Positions 1 to 9,174 of a stretch of DNA of 64,000 nt are shown here, piece after piece. The DNA is taken from the NCBI GenBank assembly GCA_964510315.1, contig CAZEAP010000007.1, positions 1-64,000 of the forward strand. Direction: 5' to 3'. This DNA is from CAZEAP01 sp964510315 (GTDB lineage: Bacteria; Planctomycetota; Brocadiia; SM23-32). Position numbers and translations under genes: made by a program. Every line of letters begins with the position of its first letter. Within the stretch, counting starts at the first letter, position 1. The notes under the pieces are model-generated. The model saw only the letters and a program-made list of their open reading frames with translations. It was not told where the DNA came from and searched no databases.

Positions 1-46
1 CCAGGGCTGAAGCCCTGGCCTTCACGACCGCGCCGCTCCGCGGCGC
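1..46. repeat. Pair of short perfect hairpins (dispersed palindrome type)
   Basis: Two adjacent palindromes are visible. The first, at 1-18, has an 8-bp stem (CCAGGGCT/AGCCCTGG) with a 2-nt loop. The second, at 30-46, has a 7-bp stem (GCGCCGC/GCGGCGC) with a 3-nt loop. Their style matches the hairpin units in the 28.9-30.6 kb repeat mosaic, such as CCGGGGCTaaAGCCCCGG, so this looks like another member of the same genomic repeat family cut by the window edge. Confidence 0.55.
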
Positions 47-144
47 AACGCCCACCGAGTTTTTGGCCCAGCTCGAAGCGGAGTGATCCATTCATCTTAC
101 CCCGCGTTCATTTCGGATGGTCGCTGCTCGTCTCCATATCTCCT

Positions 145-399
145 TCACCCACTCTTCGGAGCCTTCGGGCTCCGGAAGCGGACCGAACCACGTGCGATGC
201 CGAAGAAGTTCTTCCTGTCGGCTTTCGTGAAGCGACCGTTTCCCTCAGCCAGATTCCTCGCAATGGACAAGGCCGCGCGGTTGAGCTGGTACGTAAGGAA
301 ACCATAGCCCCGGGGGAAGGATTCGGTGAGGGTAGCTACCTCGTCGGCGAAATCCAGGGCTTTCTGGTAGACCTGCAGATTCTCGAACGTGAAGGCCGT
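145..399 (-). pseudogene. Four-helix-bundle protein fragment (23S rRNA intervening-sequence protein family)
   Basis: The reading frame contains a clear match to the four-helix-bundle family found in rRNA intervening sequences and many environmental genomes: FENLQVYQKALDFADEV, a central QLNRAALSIARNLAEG and FTKADRKNFFGIARGS. Family members are usually about 110-120 residues, but here only about 80 are recognisable. Homology stops right after ARGS, and the frame then reads through a hairpin-forming GC stretch (CGGAGCC/GGCTCCG) into a stop. No ATG, GTG or TTG precedes the conserved part closely; the nearest in-frame ATG is about 24 codons upstream. It is most likely a decayed copy whose last helices were lost to a repeat insertion or deletion. 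Confidence 0.6.
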
Positions 400-544
400 G
401 GGAAGCTCCGGCTGACGGGAGCAGTTGATCAGGTGATCAGGAGACCGCAGGCGAGGTGTGTTCCGCATTCCGCAAGGCGATGGCGCGCGCGCAACTCGTT
501 TCGCCGTTCTCACCTGTTCCACTGTTCAACTGCTCGCCTGCTCT

Positions 545-569
545 ACCATCCCGCTGGAGGCGGGATGGT
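545..569 (-). terminator. 10-bp perfect hairpin just 3' of tRNA-Pro
   Basis: ACCATCCCGC at 545-554 pairs perfectly with GCGGGATGGT at 560-569 around a 5-nt loop. It begins at the base next to the tRNA 3' end, reading on the minus strand. There is no U-run after it, so it may be a processing or stability hairpin rather than a classical intrinsic terminator. Confidence 0.4.
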
Positions 570-644
570 CGGGGCGCCCGGATTTGAACCGGGGACCTCC
601 GCGTCCCGAACGCGGCGCTCTAAGCCAGGCTGAGCCACGCCCCG
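570..644 (-). tRNA. tRNA-Pro, anticodon CGG
   Basis: On the minus strand a 75-nt cloverleaf folds fully. The 7-bp acceptor stem is CGGGGCG/CGCCCCG. The D-arm is GCTC/GAGC and the anticodon stem is CCGCG/CGCGG with loop TTCGGGA, giving anticodon CGG for Pro codon CCG. The T-arm is CCCGG/CCGGG with loop TTCAAAT. The CCA end is not encoded. The acceptor sequence and D-arm are typical of bacterial tRNA-Pro. Confidence 0.95.
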
Positions 645-778
645 AGGTTTCCCACTCTACTTCCGAGACACCGGGCTGTCAAGCTCAAGGCCTGCCCCGG
701 GCTCCCTCCTGGTTCCTGGGAAATCGGCAAACTGGGCGCCGCTTTCATGCCCGGGGCACGCCAAAGTTTCGAATTCGC

Positions 779-807
779 TTGTAAGCGGTCGGACCTTGCT
801 CTAATAT
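779..807 (+). promoter_or_regulatory. Candidate sigma-70 promoter for the HU gene
   Basis: TTGTAA (779-784) and TAATAT (802-807) are separated by 17 nt and lie about 65 nt upstream of the HU-family start. This is a consensus match by eye only. Confidence 0.4.
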
Positions 808-870
808 CCTCAAAGGGGGAAGAGTACAGTAGCGGGTCAACGTCGTTCTTTGGAGAGGGAGTCGATCGCA

Positions 871-1158
871 GTGGCCAAAACGATGACGAAGGCCGACATA
901 GTGGACTACATGTCGGACAGGATGGACATGACGAAAACGGCTGTGAGGCGCTTTTTCGGCGAATTCGCCGAACTGGCATACCGAGAGGCTGAAAACGACG
1001 TCCGTATCCCCGGGCTGGGAAAGATCACGATAGTGCAGCGCAAGGCCCGCAAAGGCCGGAACCCCCGGACAGGGGAAACCATCCACATCCCGGCCCGCCG
1101 AGCCCTTAAGTTCAAGTTCTCCAAGGCCGCACGGGAAGGTGTGTTCGGGGAGGAGTAA
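871..1158 (+). CDS. HU/IHF-family DNA-binding protein
   Basis: This 95-residue protein has the size and layout of the HU/IHF superfamily: a helical N-terminal half that starts with MTKADIVDYM, then the beta-arm region with IPGLGKI and the family signature RKARKGRNPRTGETIHIPA, and an ending that gives the usual FKFSKA strand-helix. Such proteins bind and bend DNA as dimers and help compact the nucleoid. I chose the GTG at 871 because GGAGAGGG lies about 10 nt upstream; an in-frame TTG at 850 would add seven residues with no ribosome site. It stands alone, with its own likely promoter. HU cannot be told from IHF subunits here. Confidence 0.93.
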   Translation: MAKTMTKADIVDYMSDRMDMTKTAVRRFFGEFAELAYREAENDVRIPGLGKITIVQRKARKGRNPRTGETIHIPARRALKFKFSKAAREGVFGEE

Positions 1159-1563
1159 AGCAGCTGACAGGGGGCGTCCGGGCGGCGCCGGCGCCGGCGC
1201 CTTTCCGACCGGAATTCACCCCGCCCAGAGGCGTTCCTCCATATCCTTAATCCGGATCTCTCCCGCGCCCGCAACGCCTTGATTCCGTCGCGCCGGGAAG
1301 GCCCGCCGTTCCCTGCCTGCGCCTCTGCGGCGGCGATGGCACGCCAGTTGCGCGGTATCCCGTAATTGCATAATGAGCCACTGACTCTATCGGAGGGCCC
1401 GGCGCCGGCCGGGTCGGCCGATGCGCGTGCGGACCGCCGCCGACGAGCTTCGGCGATCGAACTGAGGCGCGCGGGAGCAAGTAAAGTCTGGACAACCGCC
1501 CGAGGTCGGGCCGCTCCCCGGCGGTCAGCGGAGGACAATCTATGGAGGGGGAGGACTCGGGTT
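1159..1563. other. Intergenic region, 405 bp, with a GGCGCC palindrome
   Basis: No credible gene is seen. Right after the HU gene, 1184-1201 is a self-complementary run of GGCGCC units followed by CTTTCC, which could act as a transcription terminator or pause site. A weak promoter-like pair for the next gene is TTGCGC (1348-1353) and CATAAT (1369-1374), but the spacing is only 15 nt. GGAGGGGGAGGA at 1544-1555 is the ribosome site of the next gene. I found no recognisable cyclic-di-GMP riboswitch motif. Confidence 0.4.
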
Positions 1564-4287
1564 GTGAGTGCCGCAGAGGAAGGCCCACGGGTCCCGCCGG
1601 GGCCCAGACCCCTGGAAACCGTCGCCTCAGGCGATCACGTCTGCCTCCTGCACGAAAGTGAGGCGGACGGCCTGGAAGCGATGCGAGCGTTTGTGGGCGG
1701 GGGGCTGGAGCGGGGGCAGAAGTGCCTCTGCGCGACCTCGCCGAAAACGCGCTCCGCCCTGCAGGAGCAACTGCGCCAGGACGCCCGGGAGCCGGGAGTG
1801 GATTTGCCGTCCGGGCGGCTGGAGTTCATCGATCCGGAAGAACTGCTCGGCTGCCCTTCGGCCTCCGCCCCCGAACAGTTCCGGCGCGCACTGGAGGAGT
1901 TGGCCCGGGGCGCGTCGGACGGACTGAAGGCTGTACTCGACCTGACGCCGGTGGCCGCCGATGGGGCCGATATCCCAACCATACTCGCCTTCGAGGCCGC
2001 GGTCGAGAAGTTCGTCCGGGAGAGTCGGGCGGCGTGCATGTGCTGCTACCGGCGGGCGGAGGTCGCGGGGGAAGTCCTCCTGGAGGCCGTGTGCGCCCAC
2101 AGGTGGGTGGCGTCGGGACAAAGTATCGGGCGCAACCCGCTCTTTGTGCCCGCCGAGGAATCGCCGAGCGAAGCGGCAGCGGAGCGGAAGCTGGCCCGGC
2201 TGCTGGAACTGTGTCGGGAGGGGGGGCGCTTCGGGGCCGATCAGCACGAATTGGCGGCGGTTCTGGAAAGCGTCCGAGACGTGGCATATCGCCTTGACCT
2301 CCGGGAAGGCGCCTTCACCTACGTGAGCCCTTCCGTGGAAGAACTGGTGGGGATGAGCCCTGTGGAGCTTGTGGGCAAGAGTGCGCGCGAGGTGTATGAA
2401 CACATCCATCCGGACGACAGGGATAAGTTCGAGGAGCATACAGCACGCCTGTTGGCCGACCCCCAGGTCGGCCCGGACACCGGGATCATCGAGTACAGGA
2501 TTCGGCCGCCTGATGGCGGCGAGACATGGGTCAGCAACAACCGCCGCTTGATCCGCACCCCCGACGGGGAGCCCCTGGCCATAGTGGGAAGCGTCCGGGA
2601 CGTGACCGACCAGAGACGGGAACGGGAGAAGTTGCGAGAGCAGCACCGCGCCTTCTCCGCACTGCTCAGCAACGTGCCGGGCGTGGCATACCGGTGCTGC
2701 AACGACGGGGAATGGAGCATCGAGTTCCTCAGCGAGGGATGGCGGGACCTGACCGGCCGCAGTCGGGAAGAGATGATGGGCGAGGGCATGGACTCCTACA
2801 TCGAACTTATCCATCCGGAAGACCGGGAGTCTGTAGAGGAGCAAGTTTCGTCGGCGTTGCAGGAGAGGGCGCCGTTCGAGCTGGAGCACAGGATGAGCAC
2901 GGCCGAAGGGGCACAGGTATGGGTGCGGAACCAGGGGCGCGGCGTCTTCTCCGCCGAAGGGGAACTGCTCGCCCTGGAAGGCTTCATTACCGACGTGACC
3001 GAGAGAAAGGAAGCCCGGGAGTCGGTGCGGGAAGTGGAGCGGGAAAGAACAACCATTATGAACAGCATCATGGAGCACGTCATATACCAGGACCCGGAGG
3101 GCAGAATCCTGTGGGTCAACCGGGCCGCCGCGAGGTCACTGGGGAAGAACCCCGAGGAGCTGGTGGGCAAATACTGCTACAAGTTGTGGCAGGGCCGGGA
3201 GGAGCGCTGCGCGGGATGCCCCGTGGAGCGGGCGCTGGAGGCAGGCAGCCCCCTCCGGGGGGAAGTCTCCACTCCCGACGGCCGCATCTGGCAGGTGGGC
3301 GGCTGTCCCGTCCGCGACCAGGAGGGTCGGATCGTGGGCGCCGTGGAGGTAACCCTGGAGGTGACCGACCGAAAACGGGCCGAGCAGCAGCTTCGGGCCA
3401 GCGAAAAACGCTACCGGGACCTGTGGGACAACGCGCCGGTGGCATACCACATGGTGGACACCGAGGGGACCATTCTCCGGGTCAACAGGACCGAGCAGGA
3501 GATGCTTGGATACACGGCCTCCGAGATGGTGGGCCGGCCGATCTTCGATTTCGTGGCCCCCGAGCAAAGGGATGAGGCGAAGGACAGGTTCCGCCGCAAG
3601 CTGGCCGGAGAAACCGTGCCCAAGGCCGAGGACCGGGAGTACGTCACCAAAGACGGCCGGAGGATACCCGTTTCGATCGACGATGTGCTGGAACGCGACG
3701 ATGAGGGCCGGGTGACGAGCATTCGCTCGACCATGGTGGACGTGACCGAACAGATGCGGCTGCGGGAGGAGTTGCGCGCCCTCAGCCTGGAAGATGAGCT
3801 GACCGGCTTGATGAATCGGCGCGGTTTCTCCCACCTGGGAAACCAGCAGATGAAAGTCGCACGGCGAACCGGCAGCGACTTGTTCCTGCTGTTTGCCGAC
3901 GTGGACCGGATGAAGTGGATCAACGACCATTTCGGACACCCGGAAGGCGACCGGGCACTGATGGAAGTGGGCGCCGTGCTGGCCGAGACGTTCCGGGACG
4001 CCGACATCGTCGGGCGGGTCGGCGGGGACGAGTTCGCCGTGCTGGCCCTCGCCACGCTGGAAGACAGCGCCGAGGCGATCCAAAACCGGCTCCAAACAGA
4101 ATTGAAGGAGAGAAGCCTCCAGCGCGGACGCCCCTACGAGCTGTCACTCAGCGTCGGATTTGCCACCTACGACCCGGAGAAGCCGGTCTGCCTGGACGAA
4201 TTACTGAGCCTGGCGGACGCCCGCATGTACGAGGAGAAGCGTCGGAAAGCCGAGGACCTCAGAGCCGGGCACGGGCGGCGCCCTTGA
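1564..4287 (+). CDS. MEDS/PAS sensor diguanylate cyclase
   Basis: This 907-residue signalling protein most likely makes cyclic di-GMP from two GTP. In order it has a MEDS (DcmR-type) sensory domain at about 17-190, starting ETVASGDHVCLLHES, then four PAS domains at about 233-350, 365-480, 495-600 and 615-730, then a GGDEF domain at about 740-900. The active motif GGDEF is intact at 820-824, and RDAD five residues before it is a product-inhibition I-site (RxxD). The third PAS has a CYKLWQGREERCAGCP cluster that could bind a metal or act as a redox switch. No membrane segment is seen, so it is probably cytosolic. GTG at 1564 is chosen for its strong GGAGGGGGAGGA site; an ATG at 1366 has none. 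It is followed by a second PAS sensor. Confidence 0.92.
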   Translation: MSAAEEGPRVPPGPRPLETVASGDHVCLLHESEADGLEAMRAFVGGGLERGQKCLCATSPKTRSALQEQLRQDAREPGVDLPSGRLEFIDPEELLGCPSASAPEQFRRALEELARGASDGLKAVLDLTPVAADGADIPTILAFEAAVEKFVRESRAACMCCYRRAEVAGEVLLEAVCAHRWVASGQSIGRNPLFVPAEESPSEAAAERKLARLLELCREGGRFGADQHELAAVLESVRDVAYRLDLREGAFTYVSPSVEELVGMSPVELVGKSAREVYEHIHPDDRDKFEEHTARLLADPQVGPDTGIIEYRIRPPDGGETWVSNNRRLIRTPDGEPLAIVGSVRDVTDQRREREKLREQHRAFSALLSNVPGVAYRCCNDGEWSIEFLSEGWRDLTGRSREEMMGEGMDSYIELIHPEDRESVEEQVSSALQERAPFELEHRMSTAEGAQVWVRNQGRGVFSAEGELLALEGFITDVTERKEARESVREVERERTTIMNSIMEHVIYQDPEGRILWVNRAAARSLGKNPEELVGKYCYKLWQGREERCAGCPVERALEAGSPLRGEVSTPDGRIWQVGGCPVRDQEGRIVGAVEVTLEVTDRKRAEQQLRASEKRYRDLWDNAPVAYHMVDTEGTILRVNRTEQEMLGYTASEMVGRPIFDFVAPEQRDEAKDRFRRKLAGETVPKAEDREYVTKDGRRIPVSIDDVLERDDEGRVTSIRSTMVDVTEQMRLREELRALSLEDELTGLMNRRGFSHLGNQQMKVARRTGSDLFLLFADVDRMKWINDHFGHPEGDRALMEVGAVLAETFRDADIVGRVGGDEFAVLALATLEDSAEAIQNRLQTELKERSLQRGRPYELSLSVGFATYDPEKPVCLDELLSLADARMYEEKRRKAEDLRAGHGRRP

Positions 4288-4391
4288 GCGGGTGAGTGAG
4301 AGCCGGAGGAGCGGCGTGAAGCAGGACTCCTTTCGCTTGCATACCGCCGCGAATTTTGGACAAATGAGAGCTTAAGAGGAGATGGTTCCCC

Positions 4392-7300
4392 GTGAAGGCC
4401 CGGACCCAGCGCACAGGTGGTGGCACCATGAGCCGGAATGCAGAGCAGGAAGCCGACCAGTCTCACTTGGGGCGCCTCCTGAAGAGCATCCCCGACCTGG
4501 TCTACAGGCTCCAGCCCGAGGACGGGAGGTTTCTTTACGTAAGCCCGTGGTCGGAGGCGCTCCTCGGGTTCAGCCGGGAGGAGCTGCGCTCCATGGGGAA
4601 GGCCGGCTTTGCACAGAGGATTCACCCGGAGGATGCCGACGCCCGAGACCGCGCCCTGGCCGAACTGCTGAACGGAGACGAGCCGGGTCGAGCTGTGGAG
4701 GTTCAATACCGCTTCACCAACAAGAGCGGCTCCCGGATCGGGTTGGTCGAATGCTGCAGAACGGCCCGCGACGGCGACGGCGAACCGGTCGTCCTCGTTG
4801 GCGCCCTGCGGGCCTCCCGGCCTGCGGAGCGGGCCCTCGACCTGGGGCACCTCGCTGAGAGCGAATTTATCTACGCCGAATCATCCCGCCTTCTGATCAA
4901 GGGCAGGGACCTGCGGTATGCCTGGGGCAACCGGCGGGAGGCGGAGGCCCTGGGCGTTGAAGTCCAGGACCTGGTGGGAAAAACCGACAGGGACTTCTAC
5001 CCCCCGGAGACGGCGGCGGAGTTCAGGGAAGTGGACCGGCGCATCCTTCGCGAGCCGGGATCGATAGAGCCCGCCTCCACGTTCTACCACTACAGCGGGG
5101 AGGGGCAGGTGTGGCAGAAGGCCAAGGCCCCGGTCTATGACAGCCTGGGGCGGCTGGTGGGGCTTTTGATCGCTCAGACTGACGTTTCCCGCCAGCGACC
5201 GGCGGCCGTTCTCGCCCAGGAGACCGCCGTGATGGCCGCCTGCGAGGATGCCCTCATAGGGGTGGCGCTGGACGGCACCATCGGGAGCTGGAATGCCGGG
5301 GCCGAGCGGCTCTACGGCTACAGCCTCGAGGAGGTTCGCGGACGGCCTCTCAGTCTTCTGGCCGCCGAAAGCAGCCGGGATGAGCTGGAGCAAAAGTTCG
5401 GGAGGGCTATCCACGGGGAACCCGTCCGCGGCTACGAGGCCGTACACCGCACCGCCGGCGGCTATCCCGTCTACGTCTCCCTCGCCATGGGCCCGATGCG
5501 GGCCGAAGACGGGACCGTCACGGGGGTCTCCATTATTGCCCGCAACATCACCGAGCGGGTGCATGCCGAGAGGGCTTTCCGGGAGAGTTCCCTACGCTTC
5601 CGCAGCGTGCTGGAGAGCTTCCGGGACGTGGCCTACAAACTGGTGCTCCAGCGGGGAACCTTCAGTTACGTGAGCCCTTCGGTGGAGGACATGCTGGGCT
5701 ACACCCCGGCGGAGATGGTAGCGCTGGGCACCAAAGGAGTCTACCGGCTTGTGCACCCGGACGACCTCCCCCGATTCCGCGAGCAGACGCTGCGCCTTCT
5801 CCGGGGCGTAGGGACCGAGGACCGGGAGTCTCCCATCGAGTACCGCATCCGCCACCAGGACGGCCATTATGTTTGGGTGGGGGACAGCCGACGGGTGGTG
5901 CGGGACGGGTCCGGGCGGGCGCACACGCTGGTGGGCACGCTCCGGGACGTGACGGCCCGCAAACGGGCGGAGGGCACCCTGAGGCAGAGGGCCGAGCAGG
6001 CCAGGGAACTGCTGCTCTACCATCGGCCGACGGTCTACGTCAAAGACCGCGATCTGAACTTCATCTACGCCAACGAGGCTTTCTGCTTCAGTTTGCCGGT
6101 CGGGCCGAAGGAGATCGCCGGCAAGACCGACTATGACTTCTGGCCCCGGAAGGTGGCTGAGCGCTCCCGCCGGGAAGACCGAGAAGCGCTCGAGGCGGGC
6201 CAGACGGTCGTCCAGGATGATACCGTCAAGGTCCCCGTCAGGGACGAGACCGGGGAGTCGGTGGCGCTGGTGTGCGTCCAGTTGCCCGGGGAGGAGCAGA
6301 AGAGATGGGAAGGACTGGTCTGCCAGTGGGCGTCGGTGGCTCATTCCTCGGCGGACGCAGTGGTAGGGCTGTCCCTGGAGGGCACCATCCTGAGCTGGAA
6401 CAAGGGGGCCGAGCAGATATACGGCTACAGCGAAGAGGATGTGACCGGGCGCGCGGCCGTAGAGCTTGCCGCCCCGGAGCAACGCGAGGAGATGGAACGC
6501 CTGATTCGTAAGGTCGCCGCCGGAGAGACTGTCCGCGGACGGGAGACGACCCACCTGTCGGCCGACGGAGAAAAGGTCGAAGTCTCCCTCACGCTTTCCC
6601 CTGTGCCGGACTCCCGCGGCGAACTGGTCGCCCTCTCGGCGGTTATGCGGGACATAACCGAGCACAAGCGGGCCGAGCAAGCCCTGCGTGACAGCGAGGA
6701 GCGCTTCCGGCGGATGGCCGAGAGCGCCTGGGACGGCATCAACATCTGCGAGTGGGACCCCGAGACCCGGAAGCGCCGGCTGGTCTACTGCAATGACCGC
6801 TTCGTGGAGATGTCCGGCTACTCCAGGGAAGAGTTGATGGCCGCCGAGGACCTCTCCGACCTGACGGTCTCCCATGTGTCCGCCGACCGGGAGTGGGAGG
6901 TATACGAGCGCATCGAGGGCGAACTGCCCGTCACCGGTGTCTCCTCATGGAAAAGGCCCGATGGCAAGGAGAACTACTACGAGTGGTCCGCCACACCGGT
7001 GAAGGCGGGCGATAAGTATTACCTTTATGGCGTGGACCGCGACATAACGGAACGCAGAGAGGCCGAACAGAAGCTCCGCGAGAGCGAAGAGAGATTCCGC
7101 CTTCTCATCCAGACGGCCCGGGAGGGCATCAACGTCTGCCGCTGGAACCCCGAGGAGCGCAGCCGGCAGCTCCTGTTCTGCAACGAGCGCTTCGTGGAGA
7201 TGTCCGGATACTCCAGGGAAGAGCTGATGGCCGCCGAGGACCTGAACGAGCTTATCGTGGATCACCGGACGGCCGAGGAACTCACAGAGGGTGAGATGAG

Positions 7301-9014
7301 CATGGACGTCGGCCTGTCGGTCTCCGGGCTGGCCTCCTGGAAGAGGCCGGACGGAGAAGAGAACTACTACGAGTGGTCCGCGGTGCGGGTCAAGAGAGGT
7401 GGGGAGTACCGCCTGTTCGGCGTGGACAGGGACATAACCCGCCGGATCCAGACCGAGGAGCGTCTCCGCGAGGTGCTGGGCAGCGCGCGTGACGTCGCCT
7501 ACAAGATCAACCTGCAGGAAAACCGCTACGAGTACGTCAGCCCATCGGTGGAGAGGCTTTTCGGCTTCACCCCGGAGGAGTTCCTCGAAATCGGTCTGGC
7601 GGGCGAAGGCCGCAGGATTCACCCGGACGACCTCTATCGCGTCAACCGGGACTTCAGGGCTATACAGGCCGGAGAGCCCGAAGGGCGGTGGTCACCCCGT
7701 ATCGAGTACCGCTGGAAGGCCAAAGACGGCTCCTACAGGTGGGTCAGCAACAGCCGCCGCGTCATCCGGGACGAAGGTGGCGAGCCGACGGCAATTGTCG
7801 GCACCATGCGGGACATCACCCGGCAGAAGGAAGCCGAAGAGGAGCGCCGGCGAGTGCAGGATCAGATGGAACGCGCCCAGAAGCTGGGCAGCCTCGGCGT
7901 GCTGGCCGGGGGCGTAGCCCACGATTTCAACAACCTGCTGACCGGTGTGCTGGGCAACGCGGGACTGGCGCTGCTGGACATGCCGCCGGATTCCCCTGCG
8001 CGCTACAGCATTGAGAAGATCCAGGAAGCCGCCGAACGGGCGGCCGAGCTGGCCAACCAGATGCTTGCCTATTCCGGCAAGGGCCGCCTCAGGGTGGAGA
8101 AGTGCGGTCTGTCCGGCCTCATCGAGGAAAGCCACCACCTGCTGGAGGCGGCCGTCTCCGACAGGGTGACCCTGCGCCTCGAGCTGGCCGAGGACCTCCC
8201 CCGGATCGAGGGGGACCCCAGCCAGCTCAAACAGGTGGTGATGAACCTGGTCAGCAACGGCTCCGAAGCCATCGGCGAGGAGACCGGCGTGGTCACCGTG
8301 AGCACCGCCGAGGAGCAGCCGGAGGAGGACTACTTCGACGATGCCTACCTGCGGGGCAAGACCGATGCCGAACGATACGTCCGGCTGACGGTCACAGACA
8401 CCGGCTGCGGAATGGACGAAGCAACTCGGGCGCAGGTCTTCGACCCGTTCTTCACAACTAAATTCACCGGCCGGGGCCTGGGCCTGGCCGCCGTCCTCGG
8501 TATCGTCCGCAGCCACGAGGGCACCATCCGGGTGAACAGCGACCCCGGCAGAGGCTCCACCTTCGAGACCCTCTTCCCGGCCGGAGAACTCGCCCAGCGC
8601 CCCGACGCCCCCCGGGAACGGGCCGTCGAGAGGCCCGTGCGGGGCAGGGCCACCGTGATGGTGGTCGACGATGAGGAGATGGTGGTCGCAGTTGCCTCCC
8701 GCATGCTCGAGCAGGCCGGCTACACGGCCATCCGGGCGCACAGCGGCCGGGAAGCCATCGAGCGTCTTCGGCAGGAAACTGAGGCCGTGGCGGCCGTCAT
8801 ACTCGACGTTGCCATGCCCGAGATGAGCGGCCGGGAAACATTCCATCAGCTCCGCCGCATCCGGCCAGACCTCCCCGTCATACTCTCCAGCGGCTACAGC
8901 GCGGAGGAAGCCCGGCGCCGATTCGAAGGGGACGAAGCCGACGGCTTCCTCCAGAAGCCCTATTCTCCGGCGAAACTCAGCGTCGTGCTCGCGGAAGTGC
9001 TCTCCGACCGTTGA
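4392..9014 (+). CDS. Multi-PAS hybrid sensor histidine kinase with receiver domain
   Basis: At 1540 residues this is an unusually long cytosolic sensor. About nine PAS domains occupy residues 27-1145. They feed a dimerisation/phosphoacceptor domain with His1177 in GGVAHDFNNLL, a HATPase domain with N-box NLVSNGSEA and the G-box TKFTGRGLGLAA, and a C-terminal receiver whose phosphoacceptor is Asp1472 in ILDVAMPEMSG. This is an NtrB-like hybrid kinase layout that would pass phosphate from His to its own Asp. PAS seven and eight are near copies of each other. The GTG at 4392 has AGAGGAG 10 nt upstream; an ATG at 4428 is a possible alternative. No separate output regulator is adjacent, and the diguanylate cyclase upstream is the likely partner by position only. 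Confidence 0.93.
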   Translation: MKARTQRTGGGTMSRNAEQEADQSHLGRLLKSIPDLVYRLQPEDGRFLYVSPWSEALLGFSREELRSMGKAGFAQRIHPEDADARDRALAELLNGDEPGRAVEVQYRFTNKSGSRIGLVECCRTARDGDGEPVVLVGALRASRPAERALDLGHLAESEFIYAESSRLLIKGRDLRYAWGNRREAEALGVEVQDLVGKTDRDFYPPETAAEFREVDRRILREPGSIEPASTFYHYSGEGQVWQKAKAPVYDSLGRLVGLLIAQTDVSRQRPAAVLAQETAVMAACEDALIGVALDGTIGSWNAGAERLYGYSLEEVRGRPLSLLAAESSRDELEQKFGRAIHGEPVRGYEAVHRTAGGYPVYVSLAMGPMRAEDGTVTGVSIIARNITERVHAERAFRESSLRFRSVLESFRDVAYKLVLQRGTFSYVSPSVEDMLGYTPAEMVALGTKGVYRLVHPDDLPRFREQTLRLLRGVGTEDRESPIEYRIRHQDGHYVWVGDSRRVVRDGSGRAHTLVGTLRDVTARKRAEGTLRQRAEQARELLLYHRPTVYVKDRDLNFIYANEAFCFSLPVGPKEIAGKTDYDFWPRKVAERSRREDREALEAGQTVVQDDTVKVPVRDETGESVALVCVQLPGEEQKRWEGLVCQWASVAHSSADAVVGLSLEGTILSWNKGAEQIYGYSEEDVTGRAAVELAAPEQREEMERLIRKVAAGETVRGRETTHLSADGEKVEVSLTLSPVPDSRGELVALSAVMRDITEHKRAEQALRDSEERFRRMAESAWDGINICEWDPETRKRRLVYCNDRFVEMSGYSREELMAAEDLSDLTVSHVSADREWEVYERIEGELPVTGVSSWKRPDGKENYYEWSATPVKAGDKYYLYGVDRDITERREAEQKLRESEERFRLLIQTAREGINVCRWNPEERSRQLLFCNERFVEMSGYSREELMAAEDLNELIVDHRTAEELTEGEMSMDVGLSVSGLASWKRPDGEENYYEWSAVRVKRGGEYRLFGVDRDITRRIQTEERLREVLGSARDVAYKINLQENRYEYVSPSVERLFGFTPEEFLEIGLAGEGRRIHPDDLYRVNRDFRAIQAGEPEGRWSPRIEYRWKAKDGSYRWVSNSRRVIRDEGGEPTAIVGTMRDITRQKEAEEERRRVQDQMERAQKLGSLGVLAGGVAHDFNNLLTGVLGNAGLALLDMPPDSPARYSIEKIQEAAERAAELANQMLAYSGKGRLRVEKCGLSGLIEESHHLLEAAVSDRVTLRLELAEDLPRIEGDPSQLKQVVMNLVSNGSEAIGEETGVVTVSTAEEQPEEDYFDDAYLRGKTDAERYVRLTVTDTGCGMDEATRAQVFDPFFTTKFTGRGLGLAAVLGIVRSHEGTIRVNSDPGRGSTFETLFPAGELAQRPDAPRERAVERPVRGRATVMVVDDEEMVVAVASRMLEQAGYTAIRAHSGREAIERLRQETEAVAAVILDVAMPEMSGRETFHQLRRIRPDLPVILSSGYSAEEARRRFEGDEADGFLQKPYSPAKLSVVLAEVLSDR

Positions 9015-9073
9015 CCTCCGGGGTGCCCGCCTGCGCGGCGCCCGGGGAAAAACCGGTTCGGAGTGCCGCTGAG

Positions 9074-9102
9074 TTGCCTCCACCGACCGTTTTGACTATG
9101 AT
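9074..9102 (+). promoter_or_regulatory. Candidate sigma-70 promoter for efp
   Basis: TTGCCT (9074-9079) and TATGAT (9097-9102, five of six consensus bases) are spaced 17 nt apart, about 70 nt upstream of the EF-P start codon and in the gap after the kinase gene. Confidence 0.4.
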
Positions 9103-9174
9103 GGGCGCTTCCCGGACTGTCGCCCGGGACATGAGCTTCGCCACCGGGAAGTCCGCAAAGAAAGGTCCTGACCC

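Noticed and set aside
1159..1563. Cyclic-di-GMP riboswitch before the diguanylate cyclase
   Set aside because: The conserved GEMM core and tetraloop-receptor pattern is not visible.
1627..3078. A 483-residue minus-strand frame opposite the diguanylate cyclase
   Set aside because: It is the mirror of the PAS codons, with His- and Pro-rich low-sense translation and no family match.
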